Shown here: one piece after another, positions 9,280 to 18,148 of the stretch
Numbering within the stretch: the first letter of the stretch is position 1
Layout of the letters: each line of letters starts with the position of its first letter
Assembly (NCBI RefSeq): GCF_042652345.1
Contig: NZ_JBHSJJ010000006.1
Coordinates: 248,001-312,000, forward strand
Origin: Negadavirga shengliensis
GTDB taxonomy: Bacteria; Bacteroidota; Bacteroidia; Cytophagales; Cyclobacteriaceae
Reading direction: 5' to 3'
Length of the DNA: 64,000 bases
The notes under the pieces: generated by a model
What the model saw: the letters and a program-made list of their open reading frames with translations, nothing else
The model's database searches: none
Told to the model about the DNA's origin: nothing
Made by a program: the position numbers and the translations under genes

Positions 9280-11115
9280 TTAATTGGATTTTTTAAAAGT
9301 CAGTTGTTTATTCAAAAGGTCATTTATTTTCGAAATGGTATTGGCTTTCTCTTCGGAAGAGATGTCTTCGGGAAAATTAACCTGGAGGGTCTTATGGATG
9401 AGAATAGCATCGTCCACGGTCGACGCAACTATCCTCAGTGAAAAATAATCCTCTTCCACCGACCGGTCGAACGGTTCTTCTTCCCAAGTTAAACTTTCAG
9501 CGTGTTGGATCCTCAGACGGTCTTCAAACCACGCTGAAGCCGAAAGCTCGGAATTAATCTCCCATTTTGCCCACGAAAGGGGGATCAGTATCCTTTTTGC
9601 CGTGGACTGGTAAAATCTCAGGACATTTCCCGAGTAAGTAATTTTGGCCGAGGGGATTTCCCTTTGCTGCGCCAATTCTATGTGATGATCCTTTACCAAC
9701 AGCCCCTTCCCGCCAAGATGACCGTTGAGATAATCCACCTTTTCCTTGTCAGACATGGCATACATCATATAGCTGTAAATTCCCGCCGGAAAACCCTGGA
9801 AATAATTTTCGCCCTCAATGTGCGCGTTGCCGCTGTCCATCATATTCAGGTTATAGGTAGCGGAATGGATACGATATTTGGACTCGGAATAGGAAGGGGT
9901 TTTGTCGATTATACCGCCGTCTTCGGTCAGAACAAGGACCTCCCGGTTTGCGGTAAATTTACCGAGAAATCCAGCCGGGTGTAAATTGGAGGTGCATTCT
10001 ATCCAAATTATATCGTTTTCCAACGGCACCCTGAGGATGGCATGGTTAAATTGGTTGTAAGGAAAGTCAGTATCAATGGGTGCAGCGTCTTCACCGGCTT
10101 TGACCAAAGTGTAGTCAGAAGAAATCCCCGCCTCTTTTAGCATGGCCTTCATGAGCATGGTCAAGGCTTTACAATCCCCATATTTGTTGGCCATTACATC
10201 GGCGGATAGCGTCGGCATCCATCCGCCGATTCCAAGCTGGATGCTGACATATCTGAAATGCTTTTGCACGTATTTATAGATGACATCGATTTTCTCATAA
10301 TCATCCGTAATGCCTTCTACAAGCCCATGAACAAAGGTTTTGGTTTCCTGTGGCAGGTCATCTTTTCCCTGGTTAAGCAGATTGAACCACCTTCCCAAAG
10401 ATTCCCAGGAGGCCATATTTCCTTCATAGCCCTCCATGGCAAACCTTACCGGAGCCAATGCTACTTTTGAAAAATCCTTTCCGTCCACTTTATCCGACAG
10501 CGGAGGTTGTTCTGCCAGTTCCCATTTGAGGTGCATCCATCCTGCTTCCGTTTCCGCGGTCAGAGGGTCGGGTAAATTTTGAGTTTTGTACCTCAAGCCC
10601 AATTTTTCCGGATAATGTATTTCAAGCACAGCCCTGTCCACCTTTTGGAAAGGGAAAAAATGTGGCTGCCATTCCGGAAAATGGAAATTGCCGGCAGTCT
10701 TTTTTGTATAAGACACTTCTACCTGTAAGGGTAATAGGCTGGTCTCCACATTGAAATACTTTAACCGGGTGTCCTGGTACAGGGATTCATCGCTGATAAA
10801 GGCACGGTCGGTCAGATCTTTCAGCCTTAATTTTTTGATGATTTTCCCGTTCAGCGGGTTAATCAACTTGGCTTCAAAATCCCCGACAGTGGTGAACCGG
10901 TCCATAACGATGCCAAAGCGGCCATGATTCAGCCCTTTGGGATCGGTGATGAGCGTTTTTTGATAAACTTCCGTCACATAACTGTAATCGGGATTCAATG
11001 TGATCTTCTGGTGCTTTTCCAAAATAGAATACGACGGCACCGGTTCTGATCCGGATGTCATTAACGCATAGCTAAAAGAATATGCGCCAAAAAGGATGAG
11101 TAAAAATTTAATCAT
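9280..11115 (-). CDS. DUF3857 / transglutaminase-like exported protein
   Basis: 611 residues from ATG 11115, which starts directly with a signal sequence (MIKFLLILFGAYSFSYA); an in-frame ATG at 11166 would add 17 residues including another hydrophobic stretch and is less likely. DUF3857 domain at about residues 40-210 (TKTLITDPKGLNHGR type beta-strands), then a transglutaminase-like domain around residues 260-370 with Cys in YGDCKALTMLMKAML and His in FNHAILRVP. The third residue position reads WIECTS rather than the common WxDxT. Members may be cysteine proteases or amidases or simply structural; no substrate is known. First gene of a two-gene minus-strand operon. Confidence 0.85.
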   Translation of the reverse strand: MIKFLLILFGAYSFSYALMTSGSEPVPSYSILEKHQKITLNPDYSYVTEVYQKTLITDPKGLNHGRFGIVMDRFTTVGDFEAKLINPLNGKIIKKLRLKDLTDRAFISDESLYQDTRLKYFNVETSLLPLQVEVSYTKKTAGNFHFPEWQPHFFPFQKVDRAVLEIHYPEKLGLRYKTQNLPDPLTAETEAGWMHLKWELAEQPPLSDKVDGKDFSKVALAPVRFAMEGYEGNMASWESLGRWFNLLNQGKDDLPQETKTFVHGLVEGITDDYEKIDVIYKYVQKHFRYVSIQLGIGGWMPTLSADVMANKYGDCKALTMLMKAMLKEAGISSDYTLVKAGEDAAPIDTDFPYNQFNHAILRVPLENDIIWIECTSNLHPAGFLGKFTANREVLVLTEDGGIIDKTPSYSESKYRIHSATYNLNMMDSGNAHIEGENYFQGFPAGIYSYMMYAMSDKEKVDYLNGHLGGKGLLVKDHHIELAQQREIPSAKITYSGNVLRFYQSTAKRILIPLSWAKWEINSELSASAWFEDRLRIQHAESLTWEEEPFDRSVEEDYFSLRIVASTVDDAILIHKTLQVNFPEDISSEEKANTISKINDLLNKQLTFKKSN

Positions 11116-11315
11116 AAGAAAAAGTTTTAAAAAACGGTTTAATATATAAAAAATATTTGATCTCAAAAAATTATTGTTCAGTCCTTCGGTGAATTAATAT
11201 CTGATCCTGCTAAACTTTGGCTCATTTATCCTTGTAAATAATGCTTTTAATTTCTGTCAGAATCCCATAGATTGGAAAGTAAATATCCCTGTCTCTGTTT
11301 TTAAACCTCCAATCG

Positions 11316-12347
11316 ATGAGAATACCTTATCAAGAGATGATCAATACCTTTGCCATAATCCTGGCAAAACATGATTTTTCACCTGAACGGGCCCAAAAAT
11401 GCGCCGTGCTGTTTGCCAAATCAAGCCTGGACGGTGTGGCTTCTCATGGGTTGAACCGTTTTCCTCAATTTTTGGAAATGGTCAGGGATGGATGGATAAA
11501 TCCAGATGCCGAACCGGATAGGGAATTCGGTATTCCGGTATTCGAAAGATGGAACGGTCACCTTGGACCGGGAATGCTTCATGCTGAGTTCTGCATGGAC
11601 CGCGCGATCAAAATGGCCAAAGAAAACGGTGTGGGCTGTGTGGCATTAAACAACACCAACCACTGGATGCGGGGAGGAAATTATGGATGGCAGGCCGCCT
11701 CAACAGGCTGTATAGGCATATGTTTTACCAACACGATTCCCAATATGCCCGCTTGGGGTGGAAGTGAGCCCAAATTGGGCAATAATCCCCTGGTGATTGC
11801 GATGCCTTATAAAGATGAGGCGGTGGTCCTTGACATGGCCATGACCCAATATTCTTATGGCAAAATGAGCGCTTATCTCAACAAAAAATCTTCTATGCCC
11901 TATGAGGCAGGTTTCAATGAAAAGGGGGCGCTCACCAAGAACCCGGCAGAAGTATTGGCGCTACAATTGGCATTACCGGCCGGTCTGTGGAAAGGGGCAG
12001 GTTTATCATTGATGCTGGATATGATTGCCTCGGTGTTTTCAAAAGGGAAAGCCACGCATCAGATTGGTGAAAATGGTATTGAATTCGGTGTTTCCCAGTT
12101 TTTTTGTTGTTTGGATATGGAGCGATGTGGATTGAATAAGGAAAAAGTAGATCAACATGTACAAGATGTTCTGGAGGATATCAAGTCTTCCAAAGTCTTT
12201 GCAGTCGCTGAAATAAGTTATCCGGGCGAACGGTCCCTCCGGGAAAGGAGGGAAAATTTAGAAAAAGGCATCCCTGTGGACCCGGTTATTTGGGACAGGT
12301 TGATAGCAACAGAATTGCTTCCTGACAAAAAAGAAAAAAAGAAATGA
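11316..12347 (+). CDS. Ldh-family 3-dehydro-L-gulonate 2-dehydrogenase (YiaK/DlgD type)
   Basis: 343 residues, the normal family length. Malate/L-lactate dehydrogenase (Ldh2) fold with HGLNRFP (His44) and NTNHWMRGGNYGWQAA (His116). The HWMRGG-YGWQAA block is the pattern I associate with 2,3-diketo-L-gulonate reductase YiaK, rather than with ureidoglycolate or sulfolactate dehydrogenases of the same family. The reaction would be NAD(P)-dependent interconversion of 3-dehydro-L-gulonate and 2,3-dioxo-L-gulonate. Cytoplasmic. Its stop codon overlaps the next start (ATGA at 12344), so it heads a translationally coupled operon with two kinase-like genes. The functional link to those kinases is not obvious. 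Confidence 0.85.
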   Translation: MRIPYQEMINTFAIILAKHDFSPERAQKCAVLFAKSSLDGVASHGLNRFPQFLEMVRDGWINPDAEPDREFGIPVFERWNGHLGPGMLHAEFCMDRAIKMAKENGVGCVALNNTNHWMRGGNYGWQAASTGCIGICFTNTIPNMPAWGGSEPKLGNNPLVIAMPYKDEAVVLDMAMTQYSYGKMSAYLNKKSSMPYEAGFNEKGALTKNPAEVLALQLALPAGLWKGAGLSLMLDMIASVFSKGKATHQIGENGIEFGVSQFFCCLDMERCGLNKEKVDQHVQDVLEDIKSSKVFAVAEISYPGERSLRERRENLEKGIPVDPVIWDRLIATELLPDKKEKKK

Positions 12348-12841
12348 TCATAATGGTAATGGGCTTGCCCGGATCGGGAAAAAGCTATTTCGGGGAAAGA
12401 TTGGCACAGAAACTGGGCGTTGAATACCTTAACAGTGATCAGGTCCGCAGCAAAATGGACCTGATGGGCCAGTATGCTGATGAAACCCGTAAACAGGTAT
12501 ATGAAGAAATGGCAAAAAAGGTGGATAAACTGCTAGGAGAAAGCCAATCGGTGGCTGTGGATGCCACTTTCCAAAAAGAAACGTATCGGAAAATTTTTTT
12601 TGAGCTGGCAGACAAGCACAAAAAGAAGGTGTCAATCGTCTGGGTTTGGGCTGAAGAAAATCTTATCATTGAAAGACTTAGAAAGAAAAGGAAAGACAGT
12701 GAGGCTGATTTTGAAGTGTACCGGAAGCTCAAGACCGCATACGAGAATATTTCCAGGCCCCATTTGAAGCTTCAGTCCACCAATGACAACATTGACCGGA
12801 TGCTTGATCAGGCGGCGGGATATATCCAGGAAAGGGAATGA
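12344..12841 (+). CDS. P-loop kinase (AAA_33 / zeta-toxin-like small kinase)
   Basis: 165 residues with a Walker A GLPGSGKS at residues 7-14 right at the N-terminus, then NSDQVR (base/substrate region), DATF near residue 68 and a lid with IIERLRKKRKDSE. This is the COG0645-type small kinase. In many Proteobacteria this domain is fused C-terminal to an aminoglycoside-phosphotransferase-like domain; here it is a separate gene placed in front of it. Overlaps both neighbours by 4 bp (ATGA at each end), so translation is coupled. The phosphorylated substrate is unknown. Confidence 0.8.
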   Translation: MIIMVMGLPGSGKSYFGERLAQKLGVEYLNSDQVRSKMDLMGQYADETRKQVYEEMAKKVDKLLGESQSVAVDATFQKETYRKIFFELADKHKKKVSIVWVWAEENLIIERLRKKRKDSEADFEVYRKLKTAYENISRPHLKLQSTNDNIDRMLDQAAGYIQERE

Positions 12842-13845
12842 AGAAGGAAGACGCGGAAATATTGGCTGAAAAAGGTTTCTTTGAGGATAAAAAGCTGGAT
12901 GGAAAGCTGGTGGAAACCCATATTTCCTGGGTGATTCTGTCCGGTGAGTTTGCCTTTAAAATCAAAAAGCCGCTGAAGCTGTCTTTCCTGGATTTTTCGA
13001 CATTGGCACTCAGAAAAAAATTCTGTTACCGTGAACTGGAACTCAACAGCCGGTTTTCGGATATCTATTGCGGTGTTTTTCCTATTGAAAAAAAAGGGGA
13101 TAAATGGCGGATAGGTGAAAATGGGGGGGAAACGGTCGACTTTGCGGTCCAGATGAAACTGATGGACAATGAGCTGAGGATGGATGAGCTGCTTTCCCGG
13201 AATAAAGTCCGGGGAGATCAAATAGTTTCGTTGGCCAAACAGGTGGCCAGGTTTCATCAGGAGGCTCCTGTTATTTCAGATAGGTTTGAATTAAAGGAAG
13301 CCAAGGCTTTATTCAATGATATAGGTAATGCTTGTGCGGCAGTAAAAAAGCTAATGGGCACCCATCGTGTGAATGCCGTCAAAGAAGCGATCGCATGGAG
13401 TGATTCCTTTTTGTCCGCACATCAAACGGAATTCCAGCGCCGGGTAGAACAGGGGTTTGTGCGGGATGTCCATGGCGACCTGCACAGTGGGAATGTTTTT
13501 CTAACCGATCCACCTGTGGTATTTGACTGCATAGAGTTCAATGACAAAATCAGACAGATTGACGTGTTGTATGAGGTGGCTTTTATGTGTATGGACCTGG
13601 AAGCTTTTGGGAAGAAGGACCTGTCTGACCTGTTCCTCACTACCTACCAATCCGCAACCCCGGATTATTATACCCCGAAGGATGCCATGATATTCCTTTA
13701 CTTCAAATGCCTCAGGGCCAACGTGCGGGCAAAGGTGACGATGCTGGCTCTGGAGCAGGCCGAAGATTCCAAGGACAAAGAAGAGCTGATGTCCAGGATA
13801 GACAAATATTTAGAGCTGATGGTAAATTATAGGAAAAATGACTGA
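12838..13845 (+). CDS. Aminoglycoside phosphotransferase-like kinase (COG2187 type)
   Basis: 335 residues. The catalytic loop is HGDLHSGNVFL (His212, Asp214, Asn219) and the metal-binding Asp230 sits in VVFDCIEFND, the pattern of APH/choline-kinase-fold enzymes. The N-terminal part (ETHISWVILSGEFAFKIKKPLKLSFLDFS) includes the expected ATP-binding Lys region. In related organisms this protein is fused to a P-loop kinase like the gene immediately upstream; the 4-bp overlap suggests the two proteins are made in equal amounts and associate. Antibiotic resistance should not be assumed: this group is mostly chromosomal and uncharacterised. Confidence 0.82.
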   Translation: MKKEDAEILAEKGFFEDKKLDGKLVETHISWVILSGEFAFKIKKPLKLSFLDFSTLALRKKFCYRELELNSRFSDIYCGVFPIEKKGDKWRIGENGGETVDFAVQMKLMDNELRMDELLSRNKVRGDQIVSLAKQVARFHQEAPVISDRFELKEAKALFNDIGNACAAVKKLMGTHRVNAVKEAIAWSDSFLSAHQTEFQRRVEQGFVRDVHGDLHSGNVFLTDPPVVFDCIEFNDKIRQIDVLYEVAFMCMDLEAFGKKDLSDLFLTTYQSATPDYYTPKDAMIFLYFKCLRANVRAKVTMLALEQAEDSKDKEELMSRIDKYLELMVNYRKND

Positions 13846-13868
13846 TTCTACTATCCATCATGTTTCGA

Positions 13869-13920
13869 GGAATGCGCCCTGGGCGGCACCGTTTTATGGT
13901 TTTGCCGCTTGACGTATTCC
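13869..13920. terminator. Possible bidirectional terminator hairpin
   Basis: Nested inverted repeat GGAATGCG...CGTATTCC with inner GCGGCA...TGCCGC, between two convergent genes ending at 13845 and 13934. There is no strong T-run, so termination strength is uncertain. Confidence 0.45.
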
Positions 13921-13933
13921 TTTCGACATTGTT

Positions 13934-14578
13934 TTATGACCGGGTCTGGTTTTTTCTGACCTCCTGCATCAGCAGTTTCATCTGTTGACGGTTAAATTTG
14001 ACCTGGGTGGCAGCGATTTTACCCTCCTTGATTTTGATCCACTCTACAAAGGGGACTTTTAGGTCTGGAAACCGGCTTTCCGAGTCGTAGATGACACATG
14101 ATTCGTCCCCATCAACAAAAATGGCCTGTATGTTATTTTTTACCAGTATACTGGCTACGGGCGAATTCGCATGCTCTTCGATCAGTTGGATGTATTCTTG
14201 TGCTGAATTGCAGGTAATAGGCCCTTTATAGGTAAAAGAAGGGTGAAGGTGTTTTTCCAATTGTTGATGATCCAGCTTTCCCACCGCGGAAATATAGGCA
14301 GTCACAAGGTCTTTGCTGGCTGCTGTCGTGTCCCAGGGACCAGGATGGCTTTCAGCAGATCCGGGTTCCATTTCCCAAATCTGATACAGGGAATCGGCCT
14401 TGGTGAAGGCGTCTTGTAATTTAGCCAAATCAACATTTTCATCCATGTCTATGATAGCAAGGTGGGTGGACAGGTCCAAAGTTGCTTTTTTCACGCCTTT
14501 AACCCCTAAAATGGTATGGTGAACAATCCGGGTACAAGCCTGACAGGTCATGCCGGAGATTTTATAGGTTTTTTCCAT
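13934..14578 (-). CDS. Heavy-metal-associated domain fused to NTF2/SnoaL-like domain
   Basis: 214 residues. Residues 1-66 are an HMA (copper-chaperone type) domain with the metal motif GMTCQAC (Cys12, Cys15). Residues about 87-205 look like a SnoaL/NTF2-like domain (DLVTAYISAVGKLDHQQLEKHLHPSFTYKGP, later VKFNRQQM). No signal peptide is seen, so the protein should be cytoplasmic. The combination suggests metal delivery to, or metal control of, the NTF2 module, but that is inference. No P-type ATPase or metal-responsive regulator is adjacent; the neighbours are a kinase operon and a tRNA gene. Confidence 0.75.
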   Translation of the reverse strand: MEKTYKISGMTCQACTRIVHHTILGVKGVKKATLDLSTHLAIIDMDENVDLAKLQDAFTKADSLYQIWEMEPGSAESHPGPWDTTAASKDLVTAYISAVGKLDHQQLEKHLHPSFTYKGPITCNSAQEYIQLIEEHANSPVASILVKNNIQAIFVDGDESCVIYDSESRFPDLKVPFVEWIKIKEGKIAATQVKFNRQQMKLLMQEVRKNQTRS

Positions 14579-14782
14579 GGCGATTGTTGTTTTTAGTTTT
14601 TTAAAACTACAATTCTAAGTCCGGCGATTTGTTATATAATTTTTGAAAAAATTCACATCTATACCTGATTGGCCCGGCTCAAATCTGCCCTTTTTAATGC
14701 TTTTGGCTAAAACCCGGCGAGTGGAATTTTTTTTTAAAAGGAGTAGGTGTTTTAAAAGCCCCGGATTTAAAAATTCAAGGCA

Positions 14783-14812
14783 CAAAAAAACCGCTCAGTT
14801 TATTAAGCGGTT
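14783..14812 (-). terminator. Terminator downstream of tRNA-Gln
   Basis: On the minus strand a stem AACCGCTT / AGCGGTT with loop AATAAACTG is followed by TTTTTTT. It begins 3 bp after the tRNA 3' end. Confidence 0.8.
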
Positions 14813-14814
14813 AG

Positions 14815-14887
14815 TTGGCCGACTAGGGCTCGAACCTAGACTCTTCTGAACCAAAATCAGACGTGTTGCCAGTTACACCATCGGCCA
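14815..14887 (-). tRNA. tRNA-Gln(TTG)
   Basis: 73-nt cloverleaf on the minus strand: acceptor TGGCCGA / TCGGCCA with discriminator A, anticodon stem TCTGA / TCAGA, 7-nt loop TTTTGGT giving anticodon TTG, and T-arm CTAGG-TTCGAGC-CCTAG. CCA is not encoded. Followed by its own terminator. Confidence 0.95.
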
Positions 14888-15263
14888 ATTTATACCTCGT
14901 GAACCCCTCTTTTTGAAAAGGTGTCACAAAGGTAGGGTGTCTTTTTTTTTAATGCAAATCATCAAAGCCACATTTTTCATGGATTAGAATAATCAGCTTG
15001 TTCTCAGCAGAAAATAATTTTTCAATTTTAATTTCAATGGGGGTAAAAGTGGGATTATATGGCTTAAAATAATAAAAAAACACTTGATTTTTTTGGGTTT
15101 TTTATGTAGGTGATTTTGGGAAAATTGGTCATAATGAATTTTTGCCTTATAACACTTTCATTTCTGCATTGACATAATATTATTAGGTCAATCAGGCTGT
15201 AATAAAGTAATTGCTGATGCATTATCTGAAAAACGCTCAACCATTCCGATAAATATTTGCTTT
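14888..15263. other. Intergenic, AT-rich promoter region
   Basis: No gene is supported. Contains the upstream region of the divergent tRNA-Gln (-) and outer-membrane protein gene (+), with the interrupted palindrome listed separately at 15168-15192. Confidence 0.5.
15168..15192. promoter_or_regulatory. 25-bp interrupted palindrome, possible operator
   Basis: ATTGAC...GTCAAT half-sites flank a palindromic centre ATAATATTAT. It sits about 72-96 bp upstream of the outer-membrane protein start at 15264, a plausible operator position. The regulator is unknown. Confidence 0.35.
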
Positions 15264-18011
15264 ATGTATTTGAAATTACCCTTTCTTATTTTTTCAGTTT
15301 TCATATTCTCAGCGGCTGTTGGTCAAGAACAGTATAAAGGCCAGATCATTGACAAGCAGACCAGGGAACCGCTTTTCGGTGCGTATGTATTTATAAAAGA
15401 TGACCAAGGGGAGACGCTGAGTTCTGGTTACACGGACTTTGATGGTAACTTTCAGGTAAAAAAGCCTCCCCTAAAGGAATTTGTTGTCGAATTATCCTTT
15501 ATTGGATATAGAACCTTCCAGGAAAAGAGAAGCGCTTCTTCGGGAAATAACCTTGGTGTTTTTGAGTTGGTGAGCGATGGACAGGAATTGGAGACCTTTG
15601 AGATTTCCGCTGAAGCCATGACAGGGGAAGTACGTGGCGATACGGTGGCTTTCAATGCCAATGCTTATAAAACAAGACCGGAGGCCGATGCGGATGAGCT
15701 GGTACGTAAAATGCCGGGGGTGGTCATCCAGAACGGGGTAATCCAGGTCCAGGGAGAGGATGTGCAGGAGATCCTGGTAGATGGAAGACCGTTTTTTGGT
15801 GACAATCCGGCAGCCGCATTGAAAAATCTTCCTGCTGAAGTCATAGAAAAAGTCGAATTTTTGGACAGGAGAAGCGATGAAGGCCAGCTTACGGGGTTTG
15901 ATGATGGAGAAACCATCAAGACGATCAATATCATCACCAAACCCGATAAACGTGCCGGTAGATTCGGTAAATTTTATGGAGGATATGGTACAGGAGACAA
16001 TTACCTGGCCGGCGGGAACATGAATTTTTTCAACGAAGCAAGAAGGCTCTCCATTTTAGGTCTGAGTAACAACATCAACCAACAGAATTTTGGGGCAGAC
16101 GAACTCGGCAACCTGAATAATGAAGACAGCCGCAGGGGAGGGGGAGATGATTTGACGGTGGGTAATATGCCGGGGATTACCAACACCAATGCCTTGGGAG
16201 CGAATTTTTCTGACGAATACCTTGATGCCAAAATGAAGATCACAGGCAGTTATCTCTTCAATGACCGGGACAATGTGCTTCACCGGAGATCTTCGAGAGA
16301 GTATATTCTGCCCAATGACAGCCTCCAGCTTTATAATGAAGAGAGAAATAACCAAAGCAGGACCCAAAGCCATCGGCTAAGCATGCGCATCGATTATGAT
16401 ATCAATGAAAGGCATGCGATTATTGTAAGGCCTAGAATGGGGTATGACAGACGAACAGCGCTTAATGTCAGGGATGCGATGAACCTTTTTGATGCCAACA
16501 CCCCCATCAACCGGAATGAAAACACCACCGCTTCCCATAGGGAGTCTTGGAACGTAAGCAATTCGTTTACCTATAGGTACAAATTCGCCAAGCAAGGAAG
16601 AGCGCTATCTACAAGTGTCTATACCAGTACCTATGACAGCAAGAGCAACTCCGACCTGGTGGCGGTAAACCAAAACTTCCATACATCCCAGGCGGATAGC
16701 CTGATACAAGACAGGGAAAACCTTTACAACAGTTTATATTACAGTATTAACCTGAACTATTTTGAGCCGCTGAGCGAAAAATCCAGGTTGCGGTTCAACT
16801 ACCGTGTATCCAACAATATGTCGGATACTTTTCAGGAAGTGTTGGTACAGGAGCAGGAGACCGGAATCATCAACTTGGACAGTGCCCTTTCCAATCAGTT
16901 TGAGAACAGTTATAAAACCCAAAGAGCTGGCATGGGGTATAGTTTCAGAAATGAAAAATTCTCTTTGTTTTCCAATTTTGAAATGCAATCCGCTTTGATA
17001 GACAGTGATAGGATATTTCCGGGATTTGAGAATACGAAAAGAAACTTCGTGAATTTTTTGCCGAGAATAGTGATGAACTATCAGGTGGGCGAATACAGCA
17101 ATATCCGCCTGGATTATAATACCCAAACGACTGCACCCACCATCCGTCAACTGCAGGATGTGATCAGCAATGCCAATCCGCTTCAAATTTCCAACGGTAA
17201 TCCTGAACTGGATCAGGAGTTCAGTCACAGGCTTTTCACCCGTTTTCGGAGGATAAACCCTGAGACCAACCGGTCCTTTATGTTTTTTTTATATGGAAAT
17301 GTGAGAGAAGGCTTCATCGGAAACGAAACCTTTATTGCCTCAAAAGACACCCTGATCCAGGAAGTATTGTTGCCCCAAGGGGGACAATATAACCGTCCGG
17401 TTAACTTGGACAACTATTGGTTTTTCAGAGCTTACAGCAGCTATGGTTTTCCATTGCGTTTTATGAAGAGCAACCTTAATATAAACGGCGGCCTCCGGGT
17501 AAACAACCGTCCGGGCATCATCAACAGCCGAAATAATTTCAATACCAATACCACCTTTTCCCAAGGTTTTGTGCTAAGCAGTAATATCAATGAACGGGTG
17601 GATTTCAACTTATCCACCAGGGGCAATTACAACATGGTAAGAAGCAGTCTGCAACAGGAATTGGAGAACAATTTCTATACCCAAACTACCCGGCTCGATG
17701 TATTCTGGAATTTTATAGGAGGGATGTTTTTAGGAAGCAGTGTCAATCACCAGCTTTATTCCGGATTAGGCGAAGATTTTGATCAGGGGATCCTTCTGTG
17801 CAACATGGATGTGGGTTTCCGGATTCCCCCCAGTAAAAAGACCGAAATCAAACTGACCGTGTTTGATTTACTTAATCAAAACGTAAGCATTGACAGGAAT
17901 GTCACTGATGTGTTTGTGGAAGACGTAAGAACCCAGGTTTTGAGGCAGTTTATTATGCTGACGGTTACCTATAACCTGAGACGCTTTGGAGGCTATAATA
18001 TGGCCATGTAA
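15264..18011 (+). CDS. Outer-membrane beta-barrel protein (TonB-receptor-like, OMP_b-brl_3)
   Basis: 915 residues with a signal peptide (FLIFSVFIFSAAVGQ). CarboxypepD_reg-like domain at about residues 22-105 (GQIIDKQTREPLFGAYVFIKD), a plug-like segment around 120-220 (PGVVIQNGVIQVQGEDVQEILVDGRPFFGDNP, then INIITKP), and a long beta-barrel rich in alternating aromatic residues to the C-terminus. This is the Bacteroidota family annotated as outer-membrane beta-barrel family protein, related to TonB-dependent receptors but without a SusD partner. Ligand unknown; such genes are often near peptide or metal functions. Single-gene unit followed by a strong terminator. Confidence 0.9.
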   Translation: MYLKLPFLIFSVFIFSAAVGQEQYKGQIIDKQTREPLFGAYVFIKDDQGETLSSGYTDFDGNFQVKKPPLKEFVVELSFIGYRTFQEKRSASSGNNLGVFELVSDGQELETFEISAEAMTGEVRGDTVAFNANAYKTRPEADADELVRKMPGVVIQNGVIQVQGEDVQEILVDGRPFFGDNPAAALKNLPAEVIEKVEFLDRRSDEGQLTGFDDGETIKTINIITKPDKRAGRFGKFYGGYGTGDNYLAGGNMNFFNEARRLSILGLSNNINQQNFGADELGNLNNEDSRRGGGDDLTVGNMPGITNTNALGANFSDEYLDAKMKITGSYLFNDRDNVLHRRSSREYILPNDSLQLYNEERNNQSRTQSHRLSMRIDYDINERHAIIVRPRMGYDRRTALNVRDAMNLFDANTPINRNENTTASHRESWNVSNSFTYRYKFAKQGRALSTSVYTSTYDSKSNSDLVAVNQNFHTSQADSLIQDRENLYNSLYYSINLNYFEPLSEKSRLRFNYRVSNNMSDTFQEVLVQEQETGIINLDSALSNQFENSYKTQRAGMGYSFRNEKFSLFSNFEMQSALIDSDRIFPGFENTKRNFVNFLPRIVMNYQVGEYSNIRLDYNTQTTAPTIRQLQDVISNANPLQISNGNPELDQEFSHRLFTRFRRINPETNRSFMFFLYGNVREGFIGNETFIASKDTLIQEVLLPQGGQYNRPVNLDNYWFFRAYSSYGFPLRFMKSNLNINGGLRVNNRPGIINSRNNFNTNTTFSQGFVLSSNINERVDFNLSTRGNYNMVRSSLQQELENNFYTQTTRLDVFWNFIGGMFLGSSVNHQLYSGLGEDFDQGILLCNMDVGFRIPPSKKTEIKLTVFDLLNQNVSIDRNVTDVFVEDVRTQVLRQFIMLTVTYNLRRFGGYNMAM

Positions 18012-18045
18012 ATGGAATTTCATAAATGGATTAAAATGCGGAAAG

Positions 18046-18072
18046 GCCTGGCCGATTGGGCCAGGCTTTTTT
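18046..18072 (+). terminator. Rho-independent terminator after outer-membrane protein gene
   Basis: Perfect 8-bp GC-rich stem GCCTGGCC / GGCCAGGC, 5-nt loop, then TTTTTT. 35 bp after the stop at 18011. Confidence 0.9.
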
Positions 18073-18148
18073 CTGAACGGTGAACGGCTATAGGGAACTC
18101 TGTGCATATTGTCTGATGACTGATTATTAGCAGCAGGTTGCTGTTTGA

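Noticed and set aside
12838..13845. Aminoglycoside resistance gene
   Set aside because: The catalytic loop is of the APH fold, but the N-terminus and context match uncharacterised chromosomal kinases of the COG2187 type, not resistance enzymes.
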